Assembly (NCBI GenBank): GCA_029204225.1
Contig: MU833298.1
Coordinates: forward strand, 1-58,304
DNA: 58,304 nt
From: Diphasiastrum complanatum
Lineage: Eukaryota > Streptophyta > Lycopodiopsida > Lycopodiales > Lycopodiaceae
Direction: 5' to 3'
Numbering within the stretch: position 1 is the stretch's first letter; every line of letters begins with the position of its first letter. This document shows positions 41,172 through 53,416 of this stretch, one piece after another. The notes beneath the pieces were generated by a model. The model was not told the origin of the DNA. It was given only the letters and a program-made list of their open reading frames with translations, and made no database searches. Position numbers and translations under genes: made by a program.

Positions 41172-43347
41172 TGGCTTCGGGATCAAGCTCTAGCTCTACT
41201 ATTATTTGAAAAGCACGTGCAGGAATCCGCCTGGCATCCATCTAGTCCTTTTTGGATGAATGCAGGTTGGGTGATCTGAAAGTGGATCCTTCCATCATCC
41301 TATCTAAAGTTAGTACTGAATTTGTGAACTCCATCCACTCAATCTCTGAGGTGGACTTCAAAGTACATGTGTGAGACAAATGTTTTCACCATTACTGAAG
41401 ACGTGTTCTGCACAGCCCTCGAATTACCATTGGATGGGAAGATTGTTTTGACGAACAAAGATTCTGTGGATGAAACGGCTCATTTTCTGAACAACTGCTT
41501 CGTACCCACAAAGGGGTACAAAATCTCCATGATCAGGGATACCACATTCAAGCTGTTCTGTAAATATGCCAATCAAGCAATATTTTTTACGGATGCAGAT
41601 GCAACAGTTTCGGTCCAGAATTTTGGCTATATATTGGACGCACTAGCGGGTAATCCAGTTTGCTTCGGTGTTATTACATACAAGGCTTTTTTGCGGTGGA
41701 TTAAACACCAAAAGTTTGCTGGAGTTGGAGCACATGTTTCTCGATTGTGTGCTCATTTTGAAATTTTGATTGAGCAAGAGAAAACCATGCTGATGGGAAG
41801 GATGTTGGCTCCAGAACCTATTGATCTTTCTAGCCTCCTGACTGTTCCTATCTCGGTCACATCAGATGCTGCACCATCAATCGAAGTAACAGCTACCACT
41901 ACTATGGAGATTGATGCTGCACCATCCCGATCAAATACAGTTCCAACCATGGCTATGAATACAGATGGAGTTGTTGTTGCTGTTGCTGATCCTTCAAAGC
42001 TAGCATCTGCTTCCACATCCTAGAAGCAGCAGAGTGCATCTACCTCGGATGATGATGCAACTCAATCCGACACATCTAAAAAGGTTCGAGCAGTTGCTGA
42101 AGGTGACACCAGGGCACCTGCGGAAGATTAAGATGAACCAGACAACCAGTGGTTTCGCACCATGATCGAAAGAGCCAAGAATATGGTGGCTGAGGTCTAT
42201 GAGTTTGACAAGTACCACCAAAAGCTTACCATGGAGTTTGTCAACTCAGAGAAGATGCCAAGACTCTCTAAAGACGTCCTATGAGAAGTTCGATTCGCTC
42301 GAATGAGACAACACGAAACTGATTGAACGAAATTGTTCTCTCGAAACACAGCTTCACACTGTACTAAATGAAGCTGATTCTTTGAAGCAGACTAATAAGG
42401 CGATTGAGACCAAGTCTGAAAATTTTCAGACTCAAAATAATTCTTTGAAACAACAACTTTTGGCTGCAAATCAACACAATGTCACTCTCTAGAAATATTT
42501 ACAGGATGAGCCAATGACGCAAATAAAGAGAGAAGCTGCTCTTTCTCTGAGCACCAATGCAGGATCAATCATAGTAGACCTCACGAAGCTGAACCAGCTC
42601 CAAGGCTAGATGCTCAAAAATTTTCGAGTCGAGTTCTTGCAACCGCTCGAGGATGCGAAGGCACTTGTCAAGGAAGAGTTGGCTGAGCTGAAGGAGTTGT
42701 CTAGTGAAGCCACCCCATCTTACAGCGAGCCCGACTCTCACGAAGAATACCTTCGGGCCCTACTTCGCATTGATGATCTCACACAACAACTTCAAGTTGT
42801 GCCATCCTGCTCTGGAGCCTCGGACCATCCCGAATATTTGGAGACAGTCGCGAAGATTGACAAGCTCGAACTGGAGCTGACAGATCTCAAGCAACAATTG
42901 GAAGATCAGAGGCTGGCTACTGAGTTGCAAACTCTGGATTTGGCAACTGCATCTACACAACCAAAGCAAACACGTCGTATTAAGTCGAAGGTATGTTCTC
43001 AAAGATTTAGTGCATTTGCTGAACGATTATGGAAGTGGTGTCCACAAGCATTTAATGTTGAATTGCAATGGCGTGTGGATTACATGATGCTATCAGGCAC
43101 AGTCGGCATCGCCTTCGACGAGTGGAAGCGACCTTGGGACAAGGACGACTTTCTCTGGTTATGGGCCCAACTCTCTATCGAGCAAAAAGGATGTCTCTGC
43201 TGGGGCATAATACCGGGGAAATTCCAAGTCGTGACTTTTGGATCAGCAGAGTTATACATAGGCTCTTCAGCTATGTATGCTCTTGAATATATTTGCATCA
43301 AAGAATTTCAATTTTTGAGGAACGAAGACAATAAGCGACATTTTTGA
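41172..43347 (+). pseudogene. Accessory coiled-coil ORF downstream of Gypsy G pol (decayed)
   Basis: A reading frame starting MASGSSSSS (41172) is broken early. Open parts are VDPSIILSKVSTEFVNSIHSI (about 41282), 41367-42023 (globular: ITEDVFCTALELPLDGKI, LFCKYANQAIFF, VCFGVITYKAFLRWIKH, then a Ser/Thr/Val/Ala-rich stretch) and 42610-43347. The last is strongly coiled-coil in its first half (DDLTQQLQVV, KIDKLELELTDLKQQLEDQ) and globular at the end (FAERLWKWCPQAFNVELQW). Several stops intervene (42021, 42129, 42489, 42606). The order (globular domain, low complexity, long coiled coil) suits an extra ORF between pol and the 3' LTR of plant gypsy elements. It has no catalytic motif or membrane segment that would make it env-like. 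Confidence 0.55.
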
Positions 43348-43689
43348 AAGCAAAAGTCGTAGTTTCAACTGTATAAACCTCTGCACAACCATGAATACAT
43401 CAAACATTTCTCAAGTCTCTCTTGACACCTTAATCAGCCAGAGTGTAGTATTGTTTTACTACTCTGATAACATGTCATTTGTAGAACGTATTTCATTCGA
43501 TTTGATAGAGGCCATTATTTTGAAATTATTAACATTAGATTCCCAAACACAAGTAATACTGGTTACTTTCTAATGTCTGTCGACAACCAGAATAACACTC
43601 GAAACCATTTATCATAAATTGTACCAAATACATAACTTTCTAACGTTGTCCTCTGCGGAAATGACATTATTTACTATAAAATCTATATT
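43348..43689. other. No recognisable gene
   Basis: Non-coding AT-rich sequence between the accessory ORF and the Copia D fragment; no LTR of Gypsy G could be identified here. Confidence 0.4.
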
Positions 43690-44900
43690 AACCTTGTTGG
43701 TATAGTATGACAATCATCACGATTAGAGACTTTCACATTTTGCTCCATAGGAGTATCTACTCCTTTACAATCTTTCATTTCAAACTTTTATAAGATAGAA
43801 GAAGCATATTTGGATTGACAAATAAAACTCAAATCTTTGCCTCTTGATACTTCTATTCCTAGTATGAAATGAAGAACACCAAGATCCACCATCTTAAACT
43901 CTTTAGACAATGCTACTTTCACTTCTTGTATACCATCATGATCATTTTGACTAAGGATAATGTCATCCACATACAAAATAAGAATGATGACTTTACCATC
44001 ATTAAATCTTAAGTACAAAGAAGGATCATAAGCACTTACAACAAAATTTTTAGAGTTTAAGAAAGCATTCAACCTAGAGTACCAAGCTCTAGGTGCTTGC
44101 TTAAACCCATAAAGGCTTCTTAGCAACAAACATACTTTTTCTTCTTGGTCTTCTTTGATGAAGCCCTCGGGTTGCCTCATAAAGATCTCCTCTTCCAAAT
44201 AGCCATTTAGAAAGGCATTAGTCACATCAAGTTGAAATAGAGGCCAATTGAAAGTGGTTGCAAGAGAAATGATCAACCTTATAGAAACTAGTTTAGCAAA
44301 AGGAGCAAAACTTTCATCAAAGTCTACTCCCTTGGTTTGCAAGAACCCCTTTGCCACTAGCCTTACCCTATATTTGTTGATGCTTCTATCTTGGTTGTAC
44401 TTCAATCTATAGATCCATTTGCACTCAAGTGATCTTCTTCCATGAGGAAGATCCACAAGCTTCCGTGTATGATTCTCCATAAGAGCATCATACTCCTTTT
44501 GCATGGCATCCCTCCATTCTTGTGACTCCATACCCAACGGGGTTGGCTCAACTGGTTAGCTTGGCATCCAAAGTTTCTTTGGTCCCAGGTTCGAGCCTCC
44601 CCTTGGAAACCAAGAAGCATTCTTGTGACTCCATAGCATCTTCAAAACAACTCGCTCATCAAACATAGATGTTAGGAAAGTATAAGAGGTAAGTGAATGA
44701 AAATCTTCCCTTTGTTCACCTTTGTCAACATAGATGAGCCTTGATGGCTCGACCTTCCTTCTTGTAGACCTTCTTGGAGCACTTGGGTCTTGAGGTGGAT
44801 CCTCAAGATCTTGATCACATGTAGGCTCCTCCTCAAATCTTGCAAGATCCTTGACATAAGATGGATTAGTAGCACTTTCATTCATCTTGTAGTAATTGAT
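43690..44900 (-). pseudogene. Copia D: integrase tail and RT fragment carrying a SINE
   Basis: Minus-strand ORF 43788-44537 has WRDAMQKEYDALMENHTRKL, WIYRLKYNQDRSINKYRVRLVAKG, QLDVTNAFLNGYLEEEIFMRQPEGF, LYGFKQAPRAWYSRL, and the intact catalytic LYVDDIILSQ. Upstream, 44640-44885 holds the integrase-RT linker (SAPRRSTRRKVEPSRLIYVD). The two are separated by the SINE at 44533-44617. Excluding the SINE and one target copy, the reading is almost continuous. The RT is cut at about 43690 (after KDCKGVDTPMEQNVKVSN), so the RNase H is missing. Two of three RT blocks are undamaged, suggesting a young element. Confidence 0.92.
44516..44635 (+). mobile_element. 85-bp tRNA-derived SINE, copy 2, with target-site duplication
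   Basis: The insert at 44533-44617 is flanked by identical copies of ATTCTTGTGACTCCATA (44516-44532 and 44619-44635; the C before each copy may extend it to 18 bp). Pol III A box TGGCTCAACTGG at 44544-44555 and B box GGTTCGAGCC at 44588-44597. Internal hairpin CCAAAG-TTT-CTTTGG and terminal hairpin CTTGG-AAA-CCAAG; no A- or T-tail. It is identical in sequence to the copy at 28758-28842. It interrupts Copia D coding, so it is younger than that insertion. Confidence 0.95.
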
Positions 44901-44906
44901 GGGGCA

Positions 44907-45216
44907 AGGGAGATAGAAGAATGAGAACAGAAAAGAGAGCAGAAATGTTGCGGAACAGCTCTCTCGTTCTAATCAGCTGCTAGGTGAAATAATTAATTCA
45001 TACTCTTAAACAAGAGTACAATCCACTGAAGAGATTAGAGATGGTTTGTGTGTGGTACTACTGAAATCAGATTCAACGTGAAGTATAGTTTTGAAATAAA
45101 TGGAAGAGCAGTATGATATCGTGAGTTCCTCAGACGTCAAAGACAGCCATCGTCTGATCAAAAATTGAGGAGTCGTAGACGTCCGTGTTCTGATCAGAGT
45201 GAGTTTACAAGCGCGA
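44907..45216. repeat. 330-bp repeat R, copy 1
   Basis: Matches 47213-47575 in the same orientation at roughly 90 percent over the shared part, for example GAGATGGTTTGTGTGTGGTA and GGAGTCGTAGACGTCCGTGT. The second copy has an extra 70 bp near 47280-47345. On the minus strand a TATAAATAG occurs a little further right (45411-45421), so the region 44907-45541 may be part of a Copia LTR with promoter. Confidence 0.85.
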
Positions 45217-45541
45217 TCAAATAGCAATAAAAGTGCATTCAATCACCACAAGCATTCATCTACGTTGTACACAAATAAAACTTGTGCTGCTGCTATATTA
45301 CACTGAAGCACAATACAAATAGCAATTACAACCAAAAATTGACGACATAATTGGAAGGCTCAAATAATGCGTCTCATGGACGGAGCAACGAACAATCTAT
45401 GCTTGGATGATCTATTTATAGACTTCATCCATGTATTAATTACAATAAATGATTGTCACCTAATTAGGTAAGTCGTTGTACTTGGAAGTATATGGCTTCT
45501 GTGACAACTATACATAGTGTACACTGTCAACCCATAGGGAA

Positions 45542-46265
45542 TGTTGACGTGCCACGAGGGCGTTGCAAATTTTCTCACTTTGCTTTATAAGGAAAGTGCT
45601 TGGAAACGTTTCTCGTTCAAAGTAGATGACCTTCGACATTTTTCTCTCTCTTCGGGTTTTCGCAAAAAAGACAAAGGTGCCCTAAAACAGTTCAACTCTT
45701 GAAAGTAGATGACCTTTGGAAATTTTCTCTCTCTTCATATTTTTGCGAAAAAATAGGTGCCCTAAAATGGTTGACTTTGAACTGTGGCAAAATAGTTTAA
45801 ACTGTTGAACTATGCTAGTTTTGCATTTTGAAGAAATGCGAAAAAGGTGACACTATGGAAAACATAGTTCATTTTTGCAGACTGTCGCGACACTTAGAGT
45901 ATTTTTGCATACTATTGTGAAAGTAATGTATTTCTGCAGACTTGTTCTGAATGCTAATATTGTTGAAGTCCTTGAAGATGGCCAAGTCTTCAATGACTTC
46001 AAGCTATTGAACTTAACATCCGAACTTAAAATTATGATAGGATTGGTTACCCTTTGCTGAAGATTAGTCGGAAGCCCGTTGTAGACGTTCTTCAAATAAG
46101 TTGGTTGTCTAAGTTTGTGATTTCTGCAGGTATCAGATGAGAAGACGTAGAACCAAAGTTGGTTTCACCTGACCCTAGATCAATGATAAATAAACATGCA
46201 AAAAGAATCATGAAATAAAAATTAGTCATTCACCAAGAAACAACTGTGGGCTTAATTTTCAACAG
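45542..46265 (-). mobile_element. 3' LTR of Copia F with internal tandem repeat
   Basis: TGTTGA at 45542 and TTCAACA ending at 46265 form the terminal inverted repeat; the minus-strand polypurine tract CTTAAGGGGGA abuts the LTR start. Inside, two 83-bp units (45619-45701 and 45702-45775) repeat AAAGTAGATGACCTT, TTTCTCTCTCTTC, TTCGCAAAAAA / TTGCGAAAAAA and GGTGCCCTAAAA. Copia F coding follows on the right. Confidence 0.65.
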
Positions 46266-46328
46266 TCCCCCTTAAGGTCACGGTTGGTGCCTTGGCATCT
46301 TCGTCAGGTTCAGCATGTTGAAGAACTT

Positions 46329-47200
46329 CTAATGCTTGATCCTGGGAAGCACTTTGGTGAAGATGTCTGCGACCATTTCTATTGTGGAGCAGTATTGAAG
46401 GATCACTTGCCCTGAGAAAACTTTCTCCCGAATGAAATGATACTGGATATCTATGTGCTTAGATTTGTCATAAAATCTGGAATTCAGTGATAGTGAAATA
46501 CAGCTCAAGTTGTCACACAGAATGGTAGTAGCATTGAACTGAGTGTGATGCAAGTCGTAAAGTAATAACCTGATCCATGTAGTTTCTTTTGAAACTTGAA
46601 ATGTTGCGATGTACTCTGCCTCTGTCAAAGAAAGCGCAACTGATTTCTACTTCCTTGAGTTCCACGAAATCGGTCCCCTTGTCAGATAGAAACAGAACCC
46701 GGAGGTAGATTTTCTGGTAGAGACTGTTCCTCCCCAATCTGAGTCGGAGTAGCCTTGCAGGACAAGTGGGTCGATAGCATTTCCATCATAACATAAAATG
46801 TGATCTAAACTTCCTTGAATATATCTCATCACTCTCTTTAATGCTTTCCAATGAGAGATCCTATGATTAGACATGAATTGACCTAACGTGCTAATAGTGT
46901 ATGCTAAATCTGGCCTAGTACACAACATTGCATACATCAAAGATCCTATTAGTAAATAATAAGGGTACTTCGCTATGTCGAGTACTTCACTATCAGAATC
47001 AGCACTAGTAGGTTTAGTCAATATAATACTTGGATCCATTGGAGTATCAATTGGTTTGCAATCAAACATATGAAACTTTTCTAAAATGTATTTTAGATAT
47101 GCATGCTGGCTAAGATAGATCTTCTCTGAAGTCTATCTCTAGTAATGTGAATTCCTAGCAAAGAATGAACAGATCCTAAATCAGTCATGTCAAATTCCTT
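46329..47200 (-). pseudogene. Copia F: RT end and RNase H
   Basis: Minus strand: 46647-47069 (KPIDTPMDPSIILTKP, YLLIGSLMYAMLCTRPDLAYTISTLGQFM, HWKALKRVMRYIQGS, GYSDSDWGGTVSTRKSTSGFCF with two RNase H acidic residues). After a frameshift at about 46645, 46329-46628 (LTEAEYIATFQVSKETTWI, CDNLSCISLSLN, HIDIQYHFIREKV, MVADIFTKVLPRIKH). The family clearly differs from Copia element 1. Sequence upstream of about 47200 is repeat R, so most of the element is missing. Confidence 0.92.
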
Positions 47201-47212
47201 ATAGAAGAACAA

Positions 47213-47575
47213 GAACGGAGAAGAGAGCAGGAATGTTGCAGAACAGCTCTCCCGTTCTAATCGACTACTAGGTGCAAAAACAGTCTAATAGACAGCTTAT
47301 GCTAAAAGATAATTACAGCTTTATGTGTTCTGATTGCCCAACAGGATCTTAAAAATTAATTCATACTCTAAAACAAGAGTACAGTCCACCGAAGAGAATA
47401 GAGATGGTTTGTGTGTGGTACTACTAAAATCAGATTCAATGTGAAGTATAGTTTTGAAACAAATGGAAGAGCAATATGATATCGCGAGTTCCTCAAGCGC
47501 CAAAGATAGCCATCGTCTGATAAAAAATTGAGGAGTCGTAGACGTCCGTGTTCTGATCAGAGTGAGTATACAAGC
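47213..47575. repeat. 330-bp repeat R, copy 2
   Basis: Second copy of the repeat at 44907-45216. Both begin at TAGAAGAA next to Copia coding and end near GAGTGAGTWTACAAGC. The block at 47270-47345 is not present in copy 1. Confidence 0.85.
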
Positions 47576-50500
47576 ACATTACAAGTACTAGCAAAGTCTT
47601 CCAAAAACTATATATTTAATTTTTTTTTCAAAACATGTGATATCGTCTCTTGGCAAGGTATTCATAACATACTTAGCACAACCGATATGCTTACCAAGTA
47701 AAACAAATGAACAAATGAACAAAATGTCCTACATTTTCTCTCATCTACCCCATCTAGAAGTATGATTGAGATTAAGGAATGGTTACCTCTTGTGGATGCC
47801 TTACTTGTGGCACTTTACACATTTTTTCGATGTTTTAAGTGCATATTTTAAAGCCTTAATACTTGTGACAGTGCATAGACTACTCTTAGGTTGTATTTAG
47901 TGCTTTGTAAGTCAAATCCTAGCACAAAGACTAATCTACACCCACAAAATGATCACAGAGAATGTCTAAACTTTGTTCTTAAGGCACATTGTCTGAAGGC
48001 AAACTCAAATGAAGAGTTTTGTGGCTAGCTTGATAATTATTGAGGTCTATTCTTCATGCAAAGCCCAACCCCTAGGAGCTAAATTCCAATGACTATTAAG
48101 GGAAATTGATATTCTTAGGGACAAATTTGCATGTAGTTAGGGCCAAAACATTTCTTCTTAACAATAGCCAAAAAAAAACCTTTCCACCAATGGCAGACAA
48201 CAATGCATTTCTATTAGGGCAACGATAGTCTTCTAGGGCAATAATTGCTTTTCGTCTCCACGCAATTAAGCCGCAACAAATTTCTAGCCAATGACCTCCT
48301 TCATGGTAGTTAGGGCACATTTTTTAGTAGAGGATTTTTCTTTCAAAACAAGCACAAAGTTGTAGGCGGATCAATCAACTAGGACAAACAAATCTAACTA
48401 TAATTCATAGTTGATAGCTTATTAATTGCTTATGGACGACCCTAAACAGATGCCAACCACCTACTGGCTCTTCTTCTACAATAGTTATTGGGTTTCTATT
48501 TATTTATGAGTTATTCATCACTATATCTACCAAGGTGTTGTGCCATTCTTTTCATTTGTGCGAGGAGAGGAGATAGCATAAGACTTTCATCTTTCATGGT
48601 GCACATGCAAGATTCATTCATCTCTAATGTCATTGAGTCTCTAATGAATCAATCTGATATTCAAAACTGATTGAATTACAGAGCCTGATATCATTGTGCT
48701 TAATTTATGTAGAGGGCATAGATTTGTCTTATTCATATTGATGCCATGATTTTTGTATACCGGCCATTTTTGCCCCTAATTCAATTTTTAGCTTATAAAG
48801 TTTTTTGTGTCTCTCTTTTTCGATTGGATTTTTAATTGATGATCAAACATTATGCTCACATTACAGTTGTTGAGAGAACTGGAAATCAATATTAAGAAGT
48901 TTAAATTTTAGTTTAATCATTTGAATTAGGTTTCATTCATTTCTCTAAGAAGTGAGAGTAGCTAAGGACTCTTTTCTTATTATCATGATTTCATAATGAA
49001 ATTTTAACACTCGCTTATATAAACAAGATGAGATAACAAACCTTAGCACAAAATTGCAAAAAAGCTAGTTTCATGTGAAGAACACCTGGGAAAGGAAATA
49101 CGAAATGATGCGTCTCTGAGTAGGTAAACAACCAGTATCATGGTGTGCAAGGCAGAGTTGCATGTGTCAATGTGATGAAAGTGCATGAAGTACATTGTTT
49201 GCCCAGATTTGAGAGTGATGAGCTAGTCTTGAAACAGATAATGATTTCTCTCTCCCTCAAATCTTGAAATCAACCAGAAACGAAAAGGTTTAATACCCTA
49301 ACTCTACCTCTAAGATGGTACAAAAATGGAAAATCATGCCCTCTCCAGTTATCCCTTGGCCAATCCCAGCCTCAAGCTTATAGAAGGGCAAGATGTCCCA
49401 CTACAATAAGTAGCTTATGAGGCATTTGAGCATGGGTAGCTTGGTAGCTGAATTGTAACCTTCAATGTGTGACACACAAATTATCATGGGAAAAGTTAGG
49501 ATTTGACAATGGAATTATCGTTTCATGAAGCAGTTTCTACGCACGATATTTCATTGAATGACTTGGAATTTGATGAGGAGGTCACTTTGGAGGTCTGGTA
49601 ACTAGTTAATGTGTGTTGCATCTTTCAAAAATTTGGTATAGCAGAAATACTAGAGAATTTGGTGGTGACATCAATATAGCAGTAGTAATAGAACCAGAGA
49701 GACAATGGTCATCATTCTGGACAAGACCACTCTTGGCAATACATGACCATCTGGAAGTTTCTCGGTTAGAGCTACAGGTTAAGCTATTATGGTTGCTTCC
49801 TTTGTACCAAAAAAGATGATCTTCTATGCTAATCTGCTGCTTAACCCAAAATAAGAAAATGCTGTTTTCTGAAATAGTTGAACCTGGCAAATGGACGTAT
49901 GGTCAATGGATTATGAAATTTCACCAAAATTCAATGTTCTTAATAAATCACAGGTAGCCCAGTTCATTATTTTGTTTCCAAACTATTTTCAGACTCCAAC
50001 TTGACCATTCAGATCTGCTGGGCACCTTACCTCTGCTTATAAACGTCAAGCTTCAAGAAGTACATTCTCCCTGAAAGTAATAACAAGTTAATGGCACTCC
50101 AAGAGCCTACACAAAGATTATCAACTGACTAAAATGTGATTACTTCTGCTGTCACATAAAAAGAAGTACAAGGTTTTGCTCCACTCCTCCAATACAAACA
50201 TGCTTGAACGACTTGCAAGAGCTATATCAGATAATTGCAAATGAATTTGAAGACACAAAATTTAGAATGTAGAGGATTCAAGCCGCATGGAGAGTTTGAC
50301 ACTTATGTGAATCATGACTTGCTTATACTTCAAAACTACAAAAACATGTTACATTTCAGCCCTTTGCTAAATCCCGATAATAATGGCGCAAAGATCTCTA
50401 TTGAGTGCTGGAGCAAAAGATACATACAACCTTTGGCTCCATCCGTTCACAATATCACCACGATCCAACTACTTAAAGGAGTGGCATTAACCTGAGTCCA

Positions 50501-50605
50501 AAATGCACATGAAATGATAAATCCAGAATCCAAGCAGCATAGAAAATTGCATAGAAGATTTGAATTGCTCACGAGGCACATATCCATATAGTAACTTGCT
50601 TTTGT
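47576..50605. other. Three kilobases without recognisable gene
   Basis: AT-rich sequence with ORFs under 95 codons only and no conserved motif that I recognise. The end is the 3' flank of FKBP20-1 (minus strand); no clear polyadenylation signal was fixed. Confidence 0.5.
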
Positions 50606-50765
50606 TCATTTCATTCCTTTCCCTTTACTTCCACTTTTTCCTCCACCCTTTTTAGCCTCTAATTTAGCCTGTAACCTTGAAGCTGCAGCTGCTTTGGCTT
50701 CTTCTCTTTTCTTTTTCTCTTCTTCCCTTTTAGCAGCAGCAGCTTCCCTTTCCTTTCGCAACTCT
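50606..50765 (-). CDS. FKBP20-1: FKBP20-1, last exon
   Basis: The minus-strand exon begins after the acceptor GCTACCAG at 50766 and encodes 52 residues: ELRKEREAAAAKREEEKKKR, EEAKAAAASRLQAKLEAKKG and a G/K/S-rich end. This Glu/Lys/Ala-rich helical tail with a Gly-Lys terminus is typical of plant FKBP20-1, a small nuclear-localised FK506-binding peptidyl-prolyl isomerase. The phase joins exactly to the exon at 50931-51023 (LE|E across the intron). The exon is open and undamaged, so this looks like a live host gene. The tail is mainly a basic helix; no catalytic residues reside here. Confidence 0.88.
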
Positions 50766-50930
50766 CTGGTAGCATAACTTGAAAGCTTAAAGAGCATAAA
50801 CTAGAATTATTCATTGAAGCAACCAGCAACAATATGATGTAGACAGCTACATTCCTACAAAAATCACTCTTATGAATAAAATCTGAACTAATCAATAAAA
50901 GTGAGGTGAAAAGTAGGATTTGAAGCTCAC

Positions 50931-51023
50931 TCCAGCTTGGCTTTTTCAGCAACCACACTGTCCACAGTCGAACCCTTCCTCGGTTTGCATGCCAACAGCT
51001 CCACCTCAAATATAAGGGTTGCC
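50931..51023 (-). CDS. FKBP20-1: FKBP20-1, penultimate exon
   Basis: The acceptor TTCATACAG precedes 51023 and the donor is GTGAGC after 50931. The exon encodes ATLIFEVELLACKPRKGSTV (the last beta strand of the FKBP fold, A-T-L-I/V-F-x-V-E-L) followed by DSVVAEKAKL. It matches the end of the FKBP domain and the linker of plant FKBP20-1. The intron to the last exon is 165 bp. Exons for the rest of the domain (Y-E-G, active-site V-I-x-x-W) should lie further right on the minus strand, but I found none up to 58304: the upstream intron is either very long or the gene is broken. Confidence 0.88.
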
Positions 51024-53403
51024 CTGTATGAAATTGAACAACGACTATCATATCCACAGTTGATACAAATATAAAAAACTAGATACAAATCCACAGTCGA
51101 TACAAATCTAAAAAACTAGATACAAAAAGTGCAACAAGAATCTTGCAACTGATGAATCATCACGGAAAAGATACGTTTCAGTTACAAGCTAAACATCACA
51201 GCAGAGCATAGATAGAGAGTATAACAATCTCCATGGGAATGGAAACTGACAATGCCAAATGTAAATTGTAAACTCAAAACTACATTGAGGCATGTCTAAG
51301 TGAGCATCAAAGCCATATCATAAGCTAAGCAACTAGTTTACAAATCATCAACTTTCAATAATGAGGCTCACAGACCAGTTTATGATATCTGAGAACCTAG
51401 AGTCAGCTAGTTAGGGTTGGAGGCCCAATAATGACCTTGTGACTCATAAAAACTCTAATAACTGCCATATTATGCACGCAGGGCCCCAGAGAATACGATC
51501 CAAATGATAGTGCGGGCCCATGGTCCATATAAATGTTCTTGTGCATGATTTGTACGATTTGTTACTCTCCCTCGAAAAAAAAACTTTCCTCCACTCATCC
51601 AATTTTCATGCACCAAGATTATCCATAATCACGTTGATCAGGTCCAATTTTCTTTAAGCATACGTGATTCTTCTTGGGTAACTCAAAAACGGTTCCTCAT
51701 TCTACTTCCCTTCGAAACATTGAACTAATAAATCGCTCTCTTGTAGCAAAAGGTTAAGAATCCACCCAAGCATTTAAATTCTTTCAACCAGTTTGTCCTA
51801 CCCCAAAGCTTCAAAAACCTGGTGTATTTGTTGGCATTTCTGCACAATATTCCAATTAAATAAGTGGATTCAATTTGGAGCTAGGTTCAATATTCTTGCT
51901 ACTGGTTCCAAGCACGATATTTCCCTAGATTAACAACCATTCTTTTGTCCCCCTTTCTTCCTAAAAATGGCTACAAATACAATCTCTAACTTTGAAATCT
52001 CATGCTAAAACAATCAGGTTAAAAATTTGCTTGAGCAACTCACATTGTCTAGCCAAATGAACCACTATTTGAGCCTGTTCATGAGCTGCAGCTCTGAGGT
52101 CCCAATGCAGTGACCACTCTGTTCACTGCTAATTCCAGCCCAGCAGCAGTATTATTCCACCTAAAAATCTTTCTCTGGCAAGATCTATGGAAAACATCCA
52201 TGCAAATGGCTCGCTTAAAAGTACTTTATATTTTTACATTTACTACTTGTATGTTGTACACCGTGTACTACTTACTTCGGCCATATCTCATGTTACATGT
52301 GTATATTGCTTTCAATCTAGCCCCCGTCTATTCATATAAAACTGTCACTTCCCAAAATGCCCAAAATATAAAAATGATGTACTATCTCAGTAGCAAAGAA
52401 CAGATTTATCAAATCAGCATGCAAATTAATTTACGCATTTACATCCAGATTTTATGGAGATTTTTGGTTAATGAAAGAAAAAGAAACATTGGTTCATGTT
52501 TTGTAAAAATGTCTCTATGGAACTTGGGTCCTTAACTGAACTTTGAATATTTAACCCATTCAATGCTTCAGAGTTTCTTCAATTTTTCCACCAGACATGC
52601 ACAGTGCTGCTCTTTTCAAGCTTGATCTCCACACTTCTGATTGCCCTCGTGCAGCCTGGACAAAGGATTCGCCATTCAACCCCTAGGGAATCCAGATTCC
52701 ATGCTCTCCCACAAGAGATTATCAACACCAACATCCATGATCCATCTACTAGATAGTAATCCGAGCATCCCATACCACCGAGATCCATCTCACCCTGGAG
52801 ATGCCTCTCCTAGTTCTGATGATCATCAAGAACTCATCAATTTAGTTAATGTCTCATGCTGCCTTGTACTCATTAGTCACAGCCCAAGCTACCTACCAAC
52901 TGACTCTTGTAGGGCCAAGAATTTATGTAATGGTCATAATAAATTGTGATTGGTATTTTTGATAACTTGATAGTAAGGGAGTAGTCGTAGTCTCTTTTGA
53001 AAAGATTATGGACAAGCAGTCATTGCCAAAATAATTGGGTTTACTCTTTGATTTTGTGAGGATGTTGTGGTAGTGCAGTGAAAGTCCATAGCTGACTTGT
53101 GGAGCAATTATTCATGTTCTAAGGGGAAAATTGGGGGGGGCTTTCCAGAATGTTTGGTGTTTTATGGGGAGCTAATGAGGTGAAATGGAAATCATAAGAT
53201 GGAGGTCACTGCTCAGATGTACTTGGAATGGTGGCCATCTTGTTTAAAAATTGTCATATTATTAAATTTTATCAGGAATTTAGATGGAAACGTGGATCAA
53301 GTTATTGCATTTGTGAATTGATTAATTCACTGTTCTGATGTTTGAGGTATGATGTGTAAGTTAGATGGATTCTGTTAACTCTTGTTGAGGAGTATTTTGT
53401 GTT
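51024..53403. other. Probable FKBP20-1 intron or intergenic, no exon found
   Basis: No upstream FKBP exons are seen. A 40-residue open stretch on the minus strand around 52560-52680 (GLNGESFVQAARGQSEVWRS) follows an AG acceptor-like CCCTAG and could be an exon, but I recognise no family. The G8 run at 53134-53141 is unremarkable. Confidence 0.3.
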
Positions 53404-53416
53404 GGTATCAGAGCTC
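53404..53416 (+). other. Primer-binding site of Gypsy H
   Basis: TTGGTATCAGAGC matches the initiator-tRNA-Met primer site; the LTR to its left could not be delimited. A Gag zinc-knuckle ORF begins about 520 bp downstream on the same strand. Confidence 0.6.

Noticed and set aside
41172-43347. Envelope-like ORF
   Set aside because: No signal peptide, transmembrane segment or cysteine pattern; coiled coil and low complexity only.
48096-48320. 74-codon minus ORF with C/H residues
   Set aside because: Isolated, with no upstream or downstream coding and no recognisable motif.
52110-52535. 141-codon plus-strand ORF
   Set aside because: AT-rich composition, no domain, no conserved motif, and it lies in a probable FKBP20-1 intron; length is reachable by chance.
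52579-52788. Minus-strand ORF with a CPGCTRAIRS segment
   Set aside because: It looks vaguely like a zinc-binding peptide, but only one CxxC is present and another frame there is equally open; no family fits.
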